Notes under the pieces: generated by a model
Database searches by the model: none
Seen by the model: the letters and a program-made list of their open reading frames with translations, nothing else
Told to the model about the DNA's origin: nothing
Part shown: positions 1 through 11,960 of the stretch, piece by piece
How the letters are laid out: every line of letters starts with the position of its first letter
Position numbering within the stretch: the stretch's first letter is position 1
Assembly: GCF_043290135.1 (NCBI RefSeq)
Contig: NC_134705.1
Coordinates: forward strand, 55,715,271 to 55,779,270
DNA: 64,000 bases
Direction of reading: 5' to 3'
Source of the DNA: Rhipicephalus microplus
Taxonomy: Eukaryota > Arthropoda > Arachnida > Ixodida > Ixodidae
Translations under genes and position numbers: made by a program

Positions 1-1432
1 TTCTACGATTGCTTGAAATGGCCGCTTTAAAGGCGCACGAATGTTACTTTCTCTGCAGCAAGATTAACTGGATATAAAACAAAGGAAGAAATATAGTGAT
101 CGTTTGGGTAACCATGTCGCCCCTGTCACCTCGCGCTTTCCATTTGTTACAAAATATTTAGGAGGCCCCCTGAGGAGCAAGGCTAGGCTAGCGATTGAGA
201 AGGCGAGGCATTGCGAATACTGTCTAGTTACGCTATCACGTTTAACTCTTCGTGTTAGGGCTCTGGCGTCCTCCATGTTTTTCTTAATGTGCGATGCTAC
301 ACACATAATATGATAATACACATTCATCTACACAAGATTTATATCTCCTTGTGCAGTGTACCGGAAGCAGGGGGGAGTGCTCGGGAGGAGTTTCACAAAG
401 AGACACTAAAGCAGGGTAACGCCGCTTGTGCCGCTTTGATGGGTAGCGTGAGATATGTGGTCATTTAGGAACTGTGTGAGACTTCATCAAAGTGCTCCAG
501 AAGTAGAGTTCCTGATCCACACTTCATGTACTTCGGCTTAGGTTACCCCTTTGAATGACGCTTTCTTTGCTTAAGATACTCCTTTGAATGACGCTTTCTT
601 TGTAAGTAGCTTCTTTTTCACTATAAGCTTTGTTGTTCAAAACAAGCTTCAATGGCCACACTGCCGCAGAATTTCAAAAAAATGTCAGTTTAAGTACAAT
701 GGATCTCATTACCAAAGTCAATATTGTAGCACCACTGCAGGGAATGAACTCAAACATTAAATATGACATTGCAGATTTGCAGCCACTGCAAGACTCTGAC
801 GCGCGTTTACTCTTCGATGAAACCTGAAAGTTCTTTTATTTTGTAACAAGCTATGGCACCCAGGAGGCTCATTCGCAAATTGCACTGTTCGTCGAAGGGA
901 AGAGAGCAGAAAACAGTGCCCCGTGTACACAAAATGAAACCGCTGGGTGTGTGCGCAAGCCTCATCAGCACGATGACTTTCAAACAAGACTTGTCTGATT
1001 TTGCCAACGGGAGGGCGTGTGTCCGATTCTCGTTATTGCTAAAAATTATCGAGACCCCAGCTTGCTTTACGTTTTTGTTAAATAGCGTTTGCTTTCGCTG
1101 CGAATGTATGCGTTCGCTCTCAACTACGCTTTTTTTCTTGATATTTTGCATATTTTTTGGCAATGCGTAGCGCACTCACAGAATTCGAGGGAGTACTGAA
1201 AGAGCAGAACTGTTTTACTCTGCCCTGATTTCTTTGCCTCCGTGAGGAGTTGGGCAGAGTTAGCCGCTGAGCTTACTCATTCCTTGAAGGCAGAGTAAAA
1301 GAGACTGCGAAGGGTCTGCTACTCAGGCAGAGTTCCCTATCTATGCAATTTCCATGCCGATGAGGCGTCGATGGGGTCTGGCACTCCGTCCTTGCTGAAA
1401 GAGTACAATCTAGCACACGCTTATATTAACCA
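1..1432. other. Intergenic, no gene recognised
   Basis: Only short open frames with no recognisable domain are present. The one structure seen is the short direct repeat at 548-604, listed separately. Confidence 0.6.
548..604. repeat. 33-bp direct tandem repeat (about 1.7 copies)
   Basis: The block starting CCTTTGAATGACGC at 548 recurs at 581, separated by a short spacer, which gives a period of 33 bp. It is a simple local duplication with no visible function. Confidence 0.8.
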
Positions 1433-1608
1433 ATTTCCGGTGGAGGCGGAAATGTTGTAGGCCCGTGTGCTCAGAATTGGGTTCACATTAAAGAACCCCA
1501 GGTGGTCGAAATTTCCGGCGCTCTCGATTACGGCGTCTCTTATAATCATATTGTGGTTTTGAGTCGTCATCTTCAAGAATCAATCAATCAATCAATCAAT
1601 CAATCAAG
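1433..1608 (+). mobile_element. Ruka-like SINE, 5'-truncated
   Basis: The segment matches the 3' body of the other SINE copies in this window: a GGAGGCGGAAATGTTGTAGGC block, then TTAAAGAACCCCAGGTGGTCGA and GGCGTCTCTTATAATCATAT. It ends in an (ATCA)n tail with about seven repeats at 1579-1608. The tRNA-like head with the polymerase III A and B boxes is missing, so this copy is truncated at its 5' end. Confidence 0.85.
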
Positions 1609-1904
1609 CATTTATCCACCGACGCCGCGAGGCAGTATAACTGTCTCGTAACCATGCGCTTCGAAACGTACACACCGCAGATGTGTGTTGCATGCGTCAA
1701 AAAATAATATGGCTTTAAGAGATAACATGATGCTTTGTGATCATGAATGGTTCGTTCGTGAAGCACCAAAAGAAACACGGTCCAAGCAAAGAACTGCGGC
1801 AACTGATAACGCGTCTTCAAAAACTAGTTCACACCACAAATAAATTGCGCCTAGAATAAAGTCGAGAATTCACATTAGTAAAAAAAATATGGCTAACGAA
1901 AAAT

Positions 1905-1985
1905 AAAAAAAACTTAACCAAGCGGAATTCGAACTCACCAACTACCCGTGATCAGGTGAGTATATGACTACGGCTAGTTACACCA
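1905..1985 (-). mobile_element. tRNA-like sequence (SINE head or tRNA pseudogene)
   Basis: On the minus strand an A-box-like TAGCCGTAGTC and a strong B box (AGTTCGAATTCC, plus-strand 1924-1935) are spaced as in a tRNA. A run of eight T follows (plus-strand A run 1905-1912), as expected of a polymerase III terminator. The anticodon stem does not pair well, so I do not call a functional tRNA. A tRNA-derived SINE or pseudogene is more likely. Confidence 0.4.
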
Positions 1986-2169
1986 TGTTCGTTGCGCGCT
2001 GTAAAAATACTGGTAAAAAGGAAACACGTCATTGCGCTTCGCGCGTTGCAGCTTGATTTCACATGCCATTAATTTTTTAATTAAAGTTTGCGTCTTCATA
2101 ACACGGAAACTGCTGCAAGACATGCCGCTACACTCTAAGGCAAAAGGGTGTTAAAAGGGTGTGTGGTTC

Positions 2170-2460
2170 GTCCTTTTGGAGACTAATGGGGCTGCCCCAA
2201 CCATTAATCTCTTTAAGGACTAACGGCACCAGGTCTATCCGTTAGTCCCCACAGAAGAGCTCTAGCGACTAACATTTAACCCCCACAATTACACCTTAGT
2301 GAGTAACTGTTAGTCCCACAATTCAACTGAAAGGACTAACTTTTAGTCCTGACATTTGCACCTTATAGAGCGACTGTTAATCCCCACAATTGCACTATAC
2401 CGGGCAACCATCAGTCCTTACAGTTGCACCTTGCCAGACGAACGGTTGATCGACTCAAAT
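2170..2460. repeat. Degenerate ~34-bp minisatellite with GACTAAC/GTTAGTC core
   Basis: Six to eight diverged units of about 33-35 bp follow one another. Each contains a version of GACTAAC-n-GTTAGTCC, then CACAATTGCACCTTA. The core GACTAAC...GTTAGTC is self-complementary, so each unit could form a short hairpin. Divergence between units is high, so the array is old. Confidence 0.75.
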
Positions 2461-2774
2461 ACTCCAATCGGATGAACTTTTTGTCCACAGTTCAAACATT
2501 GTTTTTTGTTTATTTTTCCCCAGGCCTAATACTTTTTTCGCCTGTTTTTTTGCGCAGTGAGCAACAAATTCCGCAGAAAAGAACACACAAAAAATAAGTT
2601 AGCCACCTATGTGTAACTGCTTTCACAGTCACGGCAACAACGAAAGACAAAATTGAGACATCGAAATCTTTTTTATTTTTCTACATACGCATAAAGTTTC
2701 CCCATTCTTTTAAGTGAATTCATGGTGAAGTGTACAAGCCCAGTCTGGTTGTCAAATCTTGTTCACTCCTTGGG

Positions 2775-3240
2775 GAGCTCCTCCAACGGAAGCGATAGAT
2801 GCCAGGTATTGCAGACATCAGCGCACGCAGCCTTCTGCCTGTTGTGTTCCCACGGCTGCATGTACAATATTATAGTAAAAAATGTTAGGCGCACGTCACA
2901 GAAGATGAAGATGCACGCATATGACAAGTACGTGCATGTTAATATAAAAACAAGCGTTAAAGTATGACACACAAACAACTTTACCTTCACAACTCGCACA
3001 GTCCTTCTGAAGCTGCTCTGACGAAAGAGATGAATGAAGGGCATCGCAGATTTCAGCGCACAGTCTTCAGCGTGGTGTGTGCCCAAGGCTGCACAATAGG
3101 TATGTAAAATAGTGAGTCACACGTGACAGAGGATGAATACAAATGCATATAAGAAATACGTGCAAGGTGAAATGAAATCATATGCCAGATATAACATGCT
3201 AATAATTTCACCCTGATGTCACACATCGTCAAAGACTTAT
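2775..3240. repeat. Diverged tandem duplication, period about 235 bp
   Basis: The segment around 2811 (GCAGACATCAGCGCAC, then a block ending GGCTGCA, then CACGTCACAGAAGATGAA) recurs at 3046 in the same order (GCAGATTTCAGCGCAC, GGCTGCA, CACGTGACAGAGGATGAA). The flanking AGCTCCTCCAACGGAAGCGAT block also recurs as AGCTGCTCTGACGAAAGAGAT. Two copies are visible. I see no coding function. Confidence 0.7.
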
Positions 3241-3299
3241 TTCGATCCCCGTAGCGCAACAGCTTAGGAGCGGTGGCCGCTGTGAAACTCCGCAAACCA

Positions 3300-4250
3300 C
3301 CGTGCCGCTAACAAGGCGGGGAGTCCTAAGCGAGCGACATCGTTCAGCTCGAGCACGCAAACGCGAGACCAAACACGGCGCTGCAAGCGGAGGGTCTGCC
3401 GCCAGCGAACTTCGAACGGTAGAGCGAACGAGGTCTCAGCCCAATATCATCAGCCCAAAGCTCATCGCGGGGGCGAAGACAGGCGAGCACTCGATGAGCG
3501 AGCGTACGGGAGGCCGACAGCAATGGCGGCCAATTTCTATGTGGTAGAAAAACACAGGTGAACTGCAGACGCCGAAGCTTACCTTCGCAATGCATTTAGT
3601 GCGTGCGATATACAACACCACCGAGCCCGTTGCCGGCAAGCGCGATCTGTATCGCACACGCGACAAGTAGAGTAGAATAAAGAATGGTAACCTACTTGCC
3701 TTAGAATCCAGCGCTGTTTCTGCCCTGAGTCGGACTGAAGTATATATCCGATAGGCCTGTTCTTCTCGACCGCCAAATTGGCCTTCCCAACTATTGCTGT
3801 CGTGTGATGATTGTGACTATCTTGAAGCCAGAGATATACAGCGTGGCGTGGTGACGTGTCGAGACTTGCTCCAAACTTCATGGTTGCAGCGAAACGCAAA
3901 AACAGCAGCCCACGCTCATCCAAGCGTACACACAAGCACCACGTCGTAATTATTTGATCGTCGAATCCAGGCGGCCGTGGTCGAGCACTCCGAGCACAAC
4001 GCAGCGCGGACCATCGCCGGCAAAATACGGGGAAAGACTGAGCCAGCAGAGGAGGAGAGGGAGGCCTGGTCACCTTGGCAACGCTTTTCGCGCTGCCTGC
4101 AATGCGCGGGCGGTTCATCCTTTGGTTTCGCGCTCCACGCTTCCCTCTGTGGTTGCTCCTCAACGAGCTATTCGTTAGTCGCGCGTGCCTATTGGGCGCC
4201 GTTACTCCTTTTTCGGGTAATTTTGCCCTAGAGTGTGAGGTCAAGACGCT
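3300..4250. other. CpG-rich block, no gene assigned
   Basis: Unlike the AT-rich surroundings, this stretch is rich in C, G and CpG. It contains a 221-codon minus-strand frame (3579-4244) that is Arg/Ser-rich and shows no domain I recognise. A GTAAG donor-like site lies on the minus strand near 3581-3590. It could be a promoter/first-exon region of an unidentified minus-strand gene or an unclassified repeat. The sequence alone does not decide. Confidence 0.35.
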
Positions 4251-4386
4251 AAGTTTTTTGCACGATCAACACTACAGAAGAGATGCTGCTATCCTACAAG
4301 ACAGCGGAAGGACATCATTCCTTAGTACTACGCATAACTTTGTCAGTGGACACCATCATTATTTATCTACATAAGCCACTTCTCTT

Positions 4387-5067
4387 GTGATGGAACTTCA
4401 AGACATCCATGACCCAATCGAGGCTGCAACCTCTAAACTGCCCACAATTAAGCCGATTGACGTATTCATTGATTGTTTAGGAGCTATTAAGGAGCTCCAG
4501 AAAGTACACAACGTGACGGAGATCTTCGAGGTGATTGAAAAGGTGAACCACTATACAGCTACTAGCGTAAAGGTACATTAGATTCAAGGCCATGTTGCGA
4601 ACCCACACAACATTGATGCTTACCAGCAGGTGCAATGCCCTCCAGACATAGACCTTCCAGCCATTCTCCTTCTACCTCAGCCCCTTCCTAGGGCGGAGGA
4701 AGTTGGGCTTAGGAAGCTTCAAGGAGGGGTGGCCCTTACACGGGCCATTATATCATCATGGAACTGCTCGCATTTACCAGTTGGGGATACACGTCCGTAT
4801 TTTGCCACTCCAGTGATGCAAGCAGATGCATACCACCTTATATGGTCATTTCAAGGTTTACAGCCGGAGCGTTACCGTCACCCCCTTCAACCCGGCCTTC
4901 GCTACAGCGACAAAACCAGTTACAACCACTGGATATATCACAACACGTTCCACAAGTTATTATTTCACTTCATACGTAACACCGGCCCAACGGCGCACAT
5001 TCACCAAACATACTCGCAAAAATATTATGATTCAAAGGCAAGTCTTTGTCACAATTAAAAAAAAAAG
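4387..5067 (+). pseudogene. Decayed LINE ORF2 end (RNase H tail and C-terminal zinc-like domain)
   Basis: Frames at 4387-4581 and 4630-5058 together resemble the end of an RNase H-bearing non-LTR retrotransposon. VFIDCLGAIKELQKV sits where the RNase H YTDS-x-AI strand would be. A linker follows with the L/R-rich AEEVGLRKLQGGVALTRA helix typical of tick LINE C-termini, then ADAYHLIWSFQGL in place of the Cys/His C-terminal motif. Stops and frameshifts break the frame. A short poly-A run at 5056-5066 fits the element's 3' end. It is 5'-truncated. The family call rests on motif pattern only. Confidence 0.6.
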
Positions 5068-5260
5068 AAGGAAGGAAGCAACAAAAGTGAAGAGGCAGGG
5101 AGGTTAACCAGGAGGACATACGGTTGGCTACCCTACACTGATGCTTACAGAAGCTGACAAGAAAGATGAGAAAAAGTAAGAGAATAAAAAGGAAAAAGGA
5201 GAAACAGACAGCAAATTCACTGCAGCGTGTAGAGCTCCACCGCTAGTCAGAGGCGTTCAC
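5068..5260 (-). mobile_element. LINE 3' end, shared 3'-UTR module
   Basis: Its reverse complement shares GTGTAGGGTAGCCAACC, GGTTAACCTCCCTGC and TTGTTGCTTCCTTCC in order with 49,030-49,223. More distantly it matches the tail of the LINE at 62.1-62.2 kb and the piece at 13.49-13.64 kb. It contains no coding sequence. Confidence 0.75.
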
Positions 5261-8200
5261 AGAAACCCAAGAGAAAATCTACAAATTTCACCTTGAAGCA
5301 GGGGCAGATTATCAGCTGTTACTGCTGAGTTCAAGAGCCATTTCTTGATTTTTCTTCAGGTCGACGTGTACAGAAGTTCTATACCAACTGTACTGTTCTC
5401 CAAGTACAGGCGTACTTGATTGAATAACCTGTATTTTTCTGTGCAAGTGACGATATGCTATAGTGCACTGGTCATGTCAGTGTGTACTGATTGGCATCTG
5501 TAAAGCGAGAGCTGAAACTCCTTAGCTGGTTGCTAAAAAAAGTGGCAGGTGCGCGAAAGTATCTCATAATGTTACTTCATAAGCGCATATTGAATGGCAA
5601 GCCTGCGTTTTCACACATGAGTCGGCGAAGTGCCGGCGAGTGCGTCTGGCGGCTTTCGGTGGCGCCCTCTGTGCGCTGCAACTCAATAGCGCGTCACTTC
5701 GATGCTCATCGCTCCTTGTGCGGACACCGTACACAAGAAGCAATGATTCATTCAGAATAACCGATGGCAAGGCTCTACTGTACAGTGATTTTTACTCCTC
5801 GGAATTCTGTATGAATTAAGCCCAGAGGTGCCGACGACATTTTATGATCGACTAGGCCGCTACGCTATGCCTACATTCGCTGGGAATTATATGGGTCATA
5901 CCTGGCTGAACCGATTAGTGCGCAGGTGGCTCGCAAAGGTTAAAGTTTAATCATTCCTTAAGCCAGTCAATGTTGGAAAAAAGATTAGCGCGATTAGTTG
6001 TGGTTTTATCGACCAACGATGATTTTCTGGCGTATTAGTACACGCCGCAGCCCCGCAAGTCGGACCGGACACTGTATCTTAACGTTCATAGATCAGTTCT
6101 AGGCCAGCAATGCTGAAATATTACGAGCACCAGCTCTTCACACCAGCTTACCGCTTCTGGTGTTGATATTGTTTATGTTGCTGTTGGCATCGCTACGCCA
6201 GTGTTAACAACTGGTTATATAAAACATAGGCTTCTGTTTAGCGCATCGCCGTAGGTGCACTTGTAAATATATTTAGCGCAACTTCCTACCGTTTCGCTAC
6301 ATGAAAAATTGAAACACAGTAACCTTTCATTAGCCTGCATCGCATGACATCGATTGTCAAGGCACGTGGAATCTGTCGAAGTTTTTTAGGGGCGAAGCTT
6401 CTAAAGCCGTGGATTTGTCCTTATGCTGTGACTGGTTCGGGATCGCCTATTTTGTGAATGACTCAGCAGGCGGCGGTAGTGTGAGTGACAGCCAGACAAA
6501 CAGACAGGTGAACGGACGGACGAACAGGTTCACGATTTACCGACCAAAACCCTCCCCTCCCCCCCGAAGCTCCGCCTCATTCATTATCATTCCGTATATT
6601 TGCTATGATTTTTTCATGGTTCTTGTAAATAATTTATGTATGCGGATTCGGATATTCACCAATAAAAATATTTAGAGCTCTTGCTCTCTACATATTTACC
6701 TTGTGCCTCCCTTTCTTGTGGCGTATACTCATTCGAAGTCATGTGTTCTTACCAACGTGCTGAGCTTGTCGCATATGTCTATATTGCCACACAATGTCAC
6801 GACGACCGCGCCTCTCATAACGTGAATATCAGTGCATGACATGGTATCCTTAAGCAAGTTCTAAGACAATCTTTTCCACGGTCTTGGTTTTATGAGCTAC
6901 ATCACTTATGTTTCCCTTGTCCAAACGCTTTCACCAGTGTATGTCGCATTGGCGCTATAAATACACACTTTCACCACGAGATACATTCAAGTTTGTAGTG
7001 CTGCTTCTCGAAACAGTACCAACGCATGTCAAGGCATTATTATACTGCATGATTTACATAAAATAACTGACATTTTGCCATCAACGAATTAGACGTATTG
7101 ATCAAGCGCTGATTTATTTTTGACTGGCACAACCTATTAAAAGAAACTGGGAATGAAACAACTAGAGAATGGCAGACATCTCTGGCATGTTTGATCTTGT
7201 AAGGTTCTACAGGTGGCGGCTATTTTTCACAGACGTCAATTCCTTTCTATTTGGCATTAATTACTGCATATCACGCGCTCAGTATACAAAATATCCCCTG
7301 CATGTTTCTCACCTTTATTATCTGAAGGTTTCATTAGGGTCTGTCACGTGCTATCACGTTCCTTTTTACGTCATAACATCTCATGTAAAACAAGATGACG
7401 TGCATAAGACGGGATATTGCTTAATGCATTGCTCTGGGATAAACGGGTTGGGTGCTACCGCCTCTACTGCATATATATCATGTGAAGAGTCTACAGATTA
7501 CAGCATACCGACTCCTTCACAATATCATTGCGGGTATGTATAGTCAGTCACAACCTAAGAACAAATACACGATCTATCCCCAGGACAGCAGCGTGCCTTA
7601 AATAATCTGTGCAACAGGAAAATCAATGATGATTTAGGTTCTTACGTTAAGGACTAATTCGTGTGTAGCGCAAACGCTACACATAAAATAGCTTAAAGGT
7701 TAGTCGTTCTTAATTGAAACGTTATGTATGCCAGAGCAGTGCAGTCAAAACTTTTCACGAAATTTTTCCAGAACTAAAGGTTTTCGAACAAAAAGTAGTA
7801 AAATGGACACAAACCTGTACAAACAAGGGATTCGCGTGATTTTCGCCAAATATTCCTGACGTCACCTAAATAACCAATTGAAATTTTCTAAACTCAGACT
7901 GGGTGGGACAAGGGCCGCTGCAGGCGGGGCTTACATTTATTTTTTGGTTGTCACGGACTATAGGTGTCACGATGCGGGTTTCGCCCTGCTCGTTTTGCTT
8001 CAGTCAGTGGGATTGGCACCTGAGTAGAACACGGTGTGGCACAACAACACAATTCATACCACTCAATGGTACAACCAGAAGTAGGTGTTCAAAAACATCA
8101 CAGCACATAAGAATGAACGAATAAATCTATGTCTTATCTTGGGTCCAAAACTGCCAGCGTCCCCCACACTGCGCCTACTAACGTCTGTGTACGACTGCTG

Positions 8201-8737
8201 GTTTCTTGTGGTCACATTCAGGCATTGTCACCAGGCCCTGGCTTGCGGGGTCTCTCGGCGGCGATGCTGTGAGCCTGCGGCACTTTCCCGCGAAGCCCGT
8301 TGCTGGCCATGAGACCCGTGCCGGGAAGCCCTCCTGGCACTCTCAGCCTCCTATGACCCCTGAGCAGTTGGCATGGCAGACGGGTGGCTGAACTCTCGGC
8401 CTCGTTGGAGGTCGACGGCGTGAAACTTACCCGTCCTAGCTGATCAACGCACAGCTGGCCAGCTGGATGCCTGGAGCATGAAGACAGCAGCTTGCCGAGG
8501 TAGGAACTTGGGCGGGCCTGAAAGCTCTCAATGACCGGGGCAAGACCTAGATTGCCCAGACTAGCCTCCGTCTTCTTCTCTCTGGCCATTATTCTCCTCT
8601 GCACGCCTTCAAAATCTCTCGTGCCAGTGCTCACGCTCGCACTACTTGCTTATTCTTTCTCTACTCCCAGCATTTTTCGTTCCATGCAGTTATTTTGTTC
8701 TTTCTCGTCTTTTGTCATCCCTGATCGTAAAACATGA

Positions 8738-8764
8738 CATGCCATTGGTGACACCAATGGCATG
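8738..8764. repeat. Perfect 13-bp palindrome with 1-nt centre
   Basis: CATGCCATTGGTG at 8738-8750 is followed by A and then its exact reverse complement CACCAATGGCATG at 8752-8764. No associated gene is seen. Confidence 0.85.
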
Positions 8765-11330
8765 GCACCAACAATCAATTATTCTTTTACTATTGCGGTG
8801 ATGGCATTGTCAATCAGTCGTCATCCTAATAACACGAAGTCCTACATTGTCGTTTGAAATTTTGTCTCGTCCACATGCGTCCTTTCGCGTCGTATTTTTA
8901 GTGATATTGAGGTCTGTCATACGCAGACGTGGGTGCTTTTGTTTAGTACCTACGCTGGCATGTATGAGGGATAAAGCGTTACACAGAGACCATACATGAA
9001 GCAGAAGACGTTGGTAAAAAACACCGTCGACGTTCTGAGACGTGAACGTGCTGCACCCTGAAACTGCGTCCTGAAGCACATCTTATCCAGTGATCCAACA
9101 CTGCTTCCTATAATGTTGATTCCTGTACCGCATTGGCTCATTTGCAATGGTATTCCATTTGCCAGGAAAATGGTTTTTGGTGAAAAATTCAGCACACTTT
9201 ATGGAAATTTGTATCGGATATTTGTATCTCACGCTGCACGGACGCTTGTCCAACGCCCTTTTTCCGTTCAACTGAGAGAAAGGCGCACAGAGCCTATTTT
9301 CAGTTACTCCAGAAATTACTCGAAGCAGTCTTAAAGTGATGCCGATTCTGGCATTGATATAAGCACGAAGGTTAACACATGATGTCTGCAAATAGAAAAA
9401 TATTATATGTTGCGAGTGGAGACACGTTTGAAGGGTGCGAGGAAATGACACCTATTTTTATACTATAGGGCATTGCACCTTCCTGTGATAATCTATCGAA
9501 AATATAAGCCTTCATTGGCGGCAACACAAAAGCGAAAGCTTTCGACGTCTTTTCCTCTGAGCGACGCACTTATGGCCATTGACACAAGTTTCATTCAAGT
9601 GCTGAAGCACGTGTAGTGATTGCGGTTCAAACGCTGCCGCCTTCCGAAGCACTCGTCTTTCCAAGCAAACATAGTGTGCTGCAAATATGTCCACGTGAAG
9701 ATGACGAACACTGAAGAACGTGTGGCCACTGAATGGCCTGTTCATCTTATCTAACGAAACACTCCCGGTGTCTTCTCCTCTTCACCGAACAGTTTATTCA
9801 AACGAAACACAACAAAACGCCAGACAAAGCTCTTCCGTATATTTTCCACGATCGCCCGAAGGACACCCTGCTTTCTGGAACGTTCTCCCAGCCCAGATTC
9901 TTTCTTGGAACTTTCGCTCCATCGCCCGGTTTAAAAATTGCACTACTGCTGCAGCTGCCTATTGTTTGACTTGCGGCAATTTTGCTGTGTTTTCAAACTA
10001 GCGGTAAGTTGTGAATTTCACAATCTGACCTCATGCGCGAGCAACTTTGCCAAGTAGCCGAAATGACCATAGCTTCGCGCTTGAAGGCTGAATGAATACA
10101 ATACTATGGGAAAAGTACAGCCGCATGGGCAGATCGGTTTGCTTCTAAACGGACACCGTAATTATTTATACTAGGAGCTAATTTGTAGCAAGCACATACT
10201 TACGCCACCCCTAAAAGCATAGGGCTCAATGTAGCCATGAAGTGATTTCACCCGACGCTTATATTTAGGGCAAGCCCCCACAGCCAACTGATGAGCTCAC
10301 GTGAGAGTGCAATTTCGATGCTCTGCGTGAAACGTTTTCGAAGCCATAAACCGTCTTCTGCTTTTCTGGAAACCTTCAATTGAAGTCATGTCGATGTAAA
10401 ACTATAAAACATTAGGCTTGCGCAGAACGTGCAGCACAGTCACAGCGAAACGCCTTTCAGAGCCTTTTCTAAACACTCTTTCGTTCTTCGTCGTTTCTTT
10501 CCTCCGCAACTTTTTGGAAAAGCGTGGTATCCGCTACGCGCTTGTTACGAGTTCTGTGCAATTTGATTTTCATACAGTGGCTGGCGATGATGAAGAATTA
10601 TGCCTGAAGTCTGTATGCACCACATGTAATAGAAAAACGGTGATCAAGAAAAACTTTTCTAATGAGTTGTAGCATTGTATGGCCTACTCGTTAAGCAATT
10701 TGCATTGTGTGACGCCTATCTGTTCCTTTGATGTTCTTAAACGCTTTATTAGACATAACAGCATTTCTTTTCCGACATCAAGCCTGCCTAAGGCCAGTCT
10801 AGAAAGGGCTTCCAAGCGCCGGAACGGCCTAGAATACTAGGCTGATACGCAGCAGAACCGGGTTCTCAAGTCATTGTGGCCTTGGTGTTTTTTATTTATT
10901 GAGTTTTTTTTGTTAATTCTTGAGATACTGGTTGTGGACACTGGCCATAGTAGCGGAAAACTACGGCGCCACGCGTAACCTATGCTCTGATCTCATATCA
11001 GCTTACGCTGTAAAAGGCGTTTGGCTGCATAAATAATGAGCACGGTGTAATCCTGCGTCAACAAAAAATTTTGCCCCTCTGATACCGAAGTGTTACTCCA
11101 ATACAGAGGCGTTGCTAAGTCATACAGATTTTGTGCAACTTTCATCAACAATTAAAGAAAACACCAATAGGCCGATTAGGTGGTGACTCCCATTGACATT
11201 GTCAGCTCTGGTGATGTAGCAACATAAAAAAACTAAACAATCTGTATTGTTGTTGTAAGGTTCATGCACTGTGATTAGAACATAATCAATTATTTTAATA
11301 TGGCTTTTCAAAATGTATATTTATTACTTT

Positions 11331-11333
11331 CAG
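11331..11333 (+). promoter_or_regulatory. Putative splice acceptor in front of cystatin A first coding exon
   Basis: TTTATTACTTTCAG ends at 11,333, 22 nt upstream of the ATG, in a good acceptor context. This suggests the ATG exon is preceded by an intron and a 5' untranslated exon farther upstream. Gene B has an AG at the corresponding place. Confidence 0.5.
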
Positions 11334-11355
11334 AAGGCATAGACTGGTGGCAGCC

Positions 11356-11577
11356 ATGGTTCCTCCCCGGATGAGTCCACTTGGGATCGCAATGTTCGTA
11401 GTCGCCACCTTCTTTCTCTGCGCTGCTCAGTCGACTTCCTTGAAAGGAGGCTGGAAGAGGAAGCAAGTTGGGGAGGATGCCATATTCGATGAGTTGGCAC
11501 ACTATGCTGTATCCAAACAAGTCAGCGACAGAGAGTTCTTCGACACCGTGCTTGAGCTTGTTGAAGTTGAGACCCAA
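11356..11577 (+). CDS. Cystatin A, coding exon 1 (secreted type 2 cystatin, family I25)
   Basis: First coding exon of a 142-residue secreted inhibitor of papain-like cysteine proteases. Residues 1 to about 26 form a signal peptide: a charged start, then the hydrophobic stretch IAMFVVATFFLCAA. The mature part begins near the conserved GGW, which supplies the N-terminal Gly wedge, and carries the alpha-helix region FDELAHYAVSKQV. The exon ends VEVETQ in phase 0 at a GTGCGT donor. The first residue of the QTVAG loop is therefore encoded here and the rest in exon 2. The ATG at 11,356 has a good context (GCAGCCATGG), and a second Met lies at codon 6. Length and exon layout fit tick salivary/midgut cystatins. 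Targets would be cathepsin-type enzymes; specificity cannot be read from the sequence. Confidence 0.93.
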
Positions 11578-11861
11578 GTGCGTACATTCTATACTTTGAA
11601 CAAAGGCAAAAACTGAAAGAGATGCTAGTTGCAACGATGTATCAAGCGTTTACGTCATCAAAACTATGTCAAAAGCTCCCTTTTGGGTGCAAAATTACTC
11701 GCGTAATATTTTTTTAAGTAATTACTTCATAGTTTTGTATATCGTCAAGCAGATGTACCATTCTTTTTTTCCTATGCAAAAACACGTTCTCGTACGCAGA
11801 ATGATAAAAAATAGGGTGCCACACTCATCTAATTGCTTTAGCTCATAATATGTTTTTGACA

Positions 11862-11960
11862 TGATGATGATATGATATGTAGAGTTTAACGTCCCAAATT
11901 CACCATATGATTACGACAGACGCCGCAGTGGAGTGTTCCGAACATTTCGGCCAATGTTCT
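11862..11960 (-). mobile_element. Ruka-like SINE fragment
   Basis: The plus strand reads GTTTAACGTCCCAAA..ACCATATGATTACGA..GACGCCGCAGTGGAG, which is the reverse complement of the 3' part of the SINE. The tRNA-like head is absent. It lies in intron 1 of cystatin A, antisense to the gene. Confidence 0.75.

Larger units (their letters stand above)
5261..11333. other. Intergenic, no gene recognised
   Basis: Frames here are short and lack recognisable motifs. The longest, 7169-7543 (124 codons), has no visible domain or signal. A GC-richer stretch at 7.9-8.7 kb also could not be classified. A compact palindrome at 8738-8764 is listed separately. Confidence 0.55.

Noticed and set aside
2170..2460. 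CRISPR-like array of regularly spaced repeats
   Set aside because: Units are degenerate and contiguous without unique spacers, and the context is eukaryotic.
3579..4244. 221-codon minus-strand frame as a protein-coding gene
   Set aside because: Arg/Ser-rich composition follows from GC-rich DNA. No recognisable domain, so kept only as a CpG-rich block.
7169..7543. 124-codon open frame
   Set aside because: No domain, no signal peptide, no splice context. Length is within chance for AT-rich DNA of this size.
8218..8634. 138-codon minus-strand frame in a GC-rich patch
   Set aside because: No motif recognised and the overlapping frames are equally open. Could be an unclassified repeat.
10418..10672. 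Frame containing TVAG, resembling the cystatin loop, upstream of gene A
   Set aside because: Only four residues match. No YRIKF or Cys pattern follows and no VPW exon is nearby.
11347..11355. GTG codon upstream as the start of cystatin A
   Set aside because: The ATG at 11,356 has a good initiation context and the matching position in gene B is ATG. A non-ATG start is not needed.
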